Below, in pieces: positions 6,493 through 6,604 of a stretch of 6,604 bases of DNA. Positions within the stretch are counted from its first letter, which is position 1, and the number at the start of each line of letters is the position of its first letter. A model generated the notes under the pieces. The model searched no databases. It was not told the DNA's origin and saw only the letters and a list, made by a program, of their open reading frames with translations. Origin of the DNA: Burkholderiales bacterium (lineage in GTDB: Bacteria > Pseudomonadota > Gammaproteobacteria > Burkholderiales > Usitatibacteraceae); contig JACMOJ010000244.1 of assembly GCA_014378085.1 (NCBI GenBank), forward strand, positions 1-6,604, in the 5' to 3' direction. The translations under genes were made by a program, and so were the position numbers.

Positions 6493-6604
6493 CCTCCCCT
6501 TGAAGGGGAGGGAATGGAAAATATGCCTCCCCTTGAAGGGGAGGGAATGGAAAATATGCCTCCCCTTGAAGGGGAGGGAATGGAAAATATGCCTCCCCTT
6601 GAAG
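6493..6604. repeat. 33-bp tandem repeat with internal 19-bp palindrome, at least 3.4 copies
   Basis: The period is exactly 33 bp, with palindromes at 6493-6511, 6526-6544, 6559-6577 and a fourth cut by the window edge from 6592. Each palindrome is CCTCCCCTTGAAGGGGAGG, symmetrical around one central G, and is followed by a constant 14-bp spacer GAATGGAAAATATG. The copies are identical. Each can fold as a 7-9 bp GC-rich hairpin. The preceding C-rich stretch (6475-6492) extends the first palindrome by one base pair. The spacers do not vary, so this is not a CRISPR array. It resembles the CCCTCCCC...GGGGAGGG intergenic repeats common in proteobacterial genomes, but I cannot assign it to a named family. 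Confidence 0.95.

Noticed and set aside
6493..6604. CRISPR-like array (period 33, palindromic repeats)
   Set aside because: The 14-bp spacers are identical in every copy and too short, and no cas gene is visible; it is a simple tandem repeat.
6514..6604. + strand open frame through the repeat array, encoding an 11-residue repeated peptide with SD-like GGGGAGGG before each ATG
   Set aside because: The 33-bp unit is a multiple of three and five of its six frames lack stops, so openness is a by-product of composition, and the SD-like bases are one arm of the palindrome.

Overview
The window reads as bacterial chromosome, most likely from a beta- or gammaproteobacterium. It carries a PrpF of the AcnD-dependent methylcitrate cycle, a proteobacterial-type SWIM/SNF2 helicase, a DUF559 endonuclease with nearby GC-rich palindromic repeats, and a chromosomal-integron type attC site. 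No rRNA, tRNA, CRISPR array, insertion sequence or integrase gene was seen. The genus cannot be named from this sequence alone.

Layout. (1) Bases 1-480, + strand: the 3' part of an integron gene cassette. It holds the C-terminal 137 residues of a HAD-superfamily (LNS2-like) phosphatase, with a complete attC recombination site starting two bases after its stop codon. (2) 525-914, + strand: a complete small VOC/glyoxalase-fold metalloprotein with no attC behind it, so the integron array probably ends at about 474/475. (3) 933-4694, - strand: a 1253-residue SWIM zinc finger/SNF2 helicase, convergent with the VOC gene. Its low-complexity linker is encoded by a 12-bp tandem repeat and by a (CCCAC)-rich run that forms a G-quadruplex motif on the + strand. 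(4) 4695-4874: a 180-bp spacer with a 9-bp repeat and a possible 38-codon Cys/His-rich reading frame. (5) 4875-6086, - strand: prpF, 2-methylaconitate isomerase. (6) 6086-6454, - strand: a DUF559 PD-(D/E)xK endonuclease whose stop overlaps the prpF start (TAATG). (7) 6493-6604: at least 3.4 exact copies of a 33-bp repeat, each with a 19-bp palindrome, running off the right edge.

How the genes relate. The - strand genes run DUF559 -> prpF -> SNF2 helicase. prpF would normally follow acnD in a prpB/prpC/acnD/prpF operon. Here its immediate upstream partner is the DUF559 gene with the repeat array, which suggests that this repeat-associated nuclease unit was inserted into, or fused to, the operon upstream of prpF. 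The helicase is a stand-alone gene, and no defence partner is visible next to it. The left end is an accessory (integron) region and the rest looks like ordinary chromosome. The items most worth a second look are the attC site with its altered R' box, the palindromic 33-bp array next to the DUF559 gene, and the TAATG junction without a visible ribosome binding site. I did not find convincing evidence of a wholly new system.
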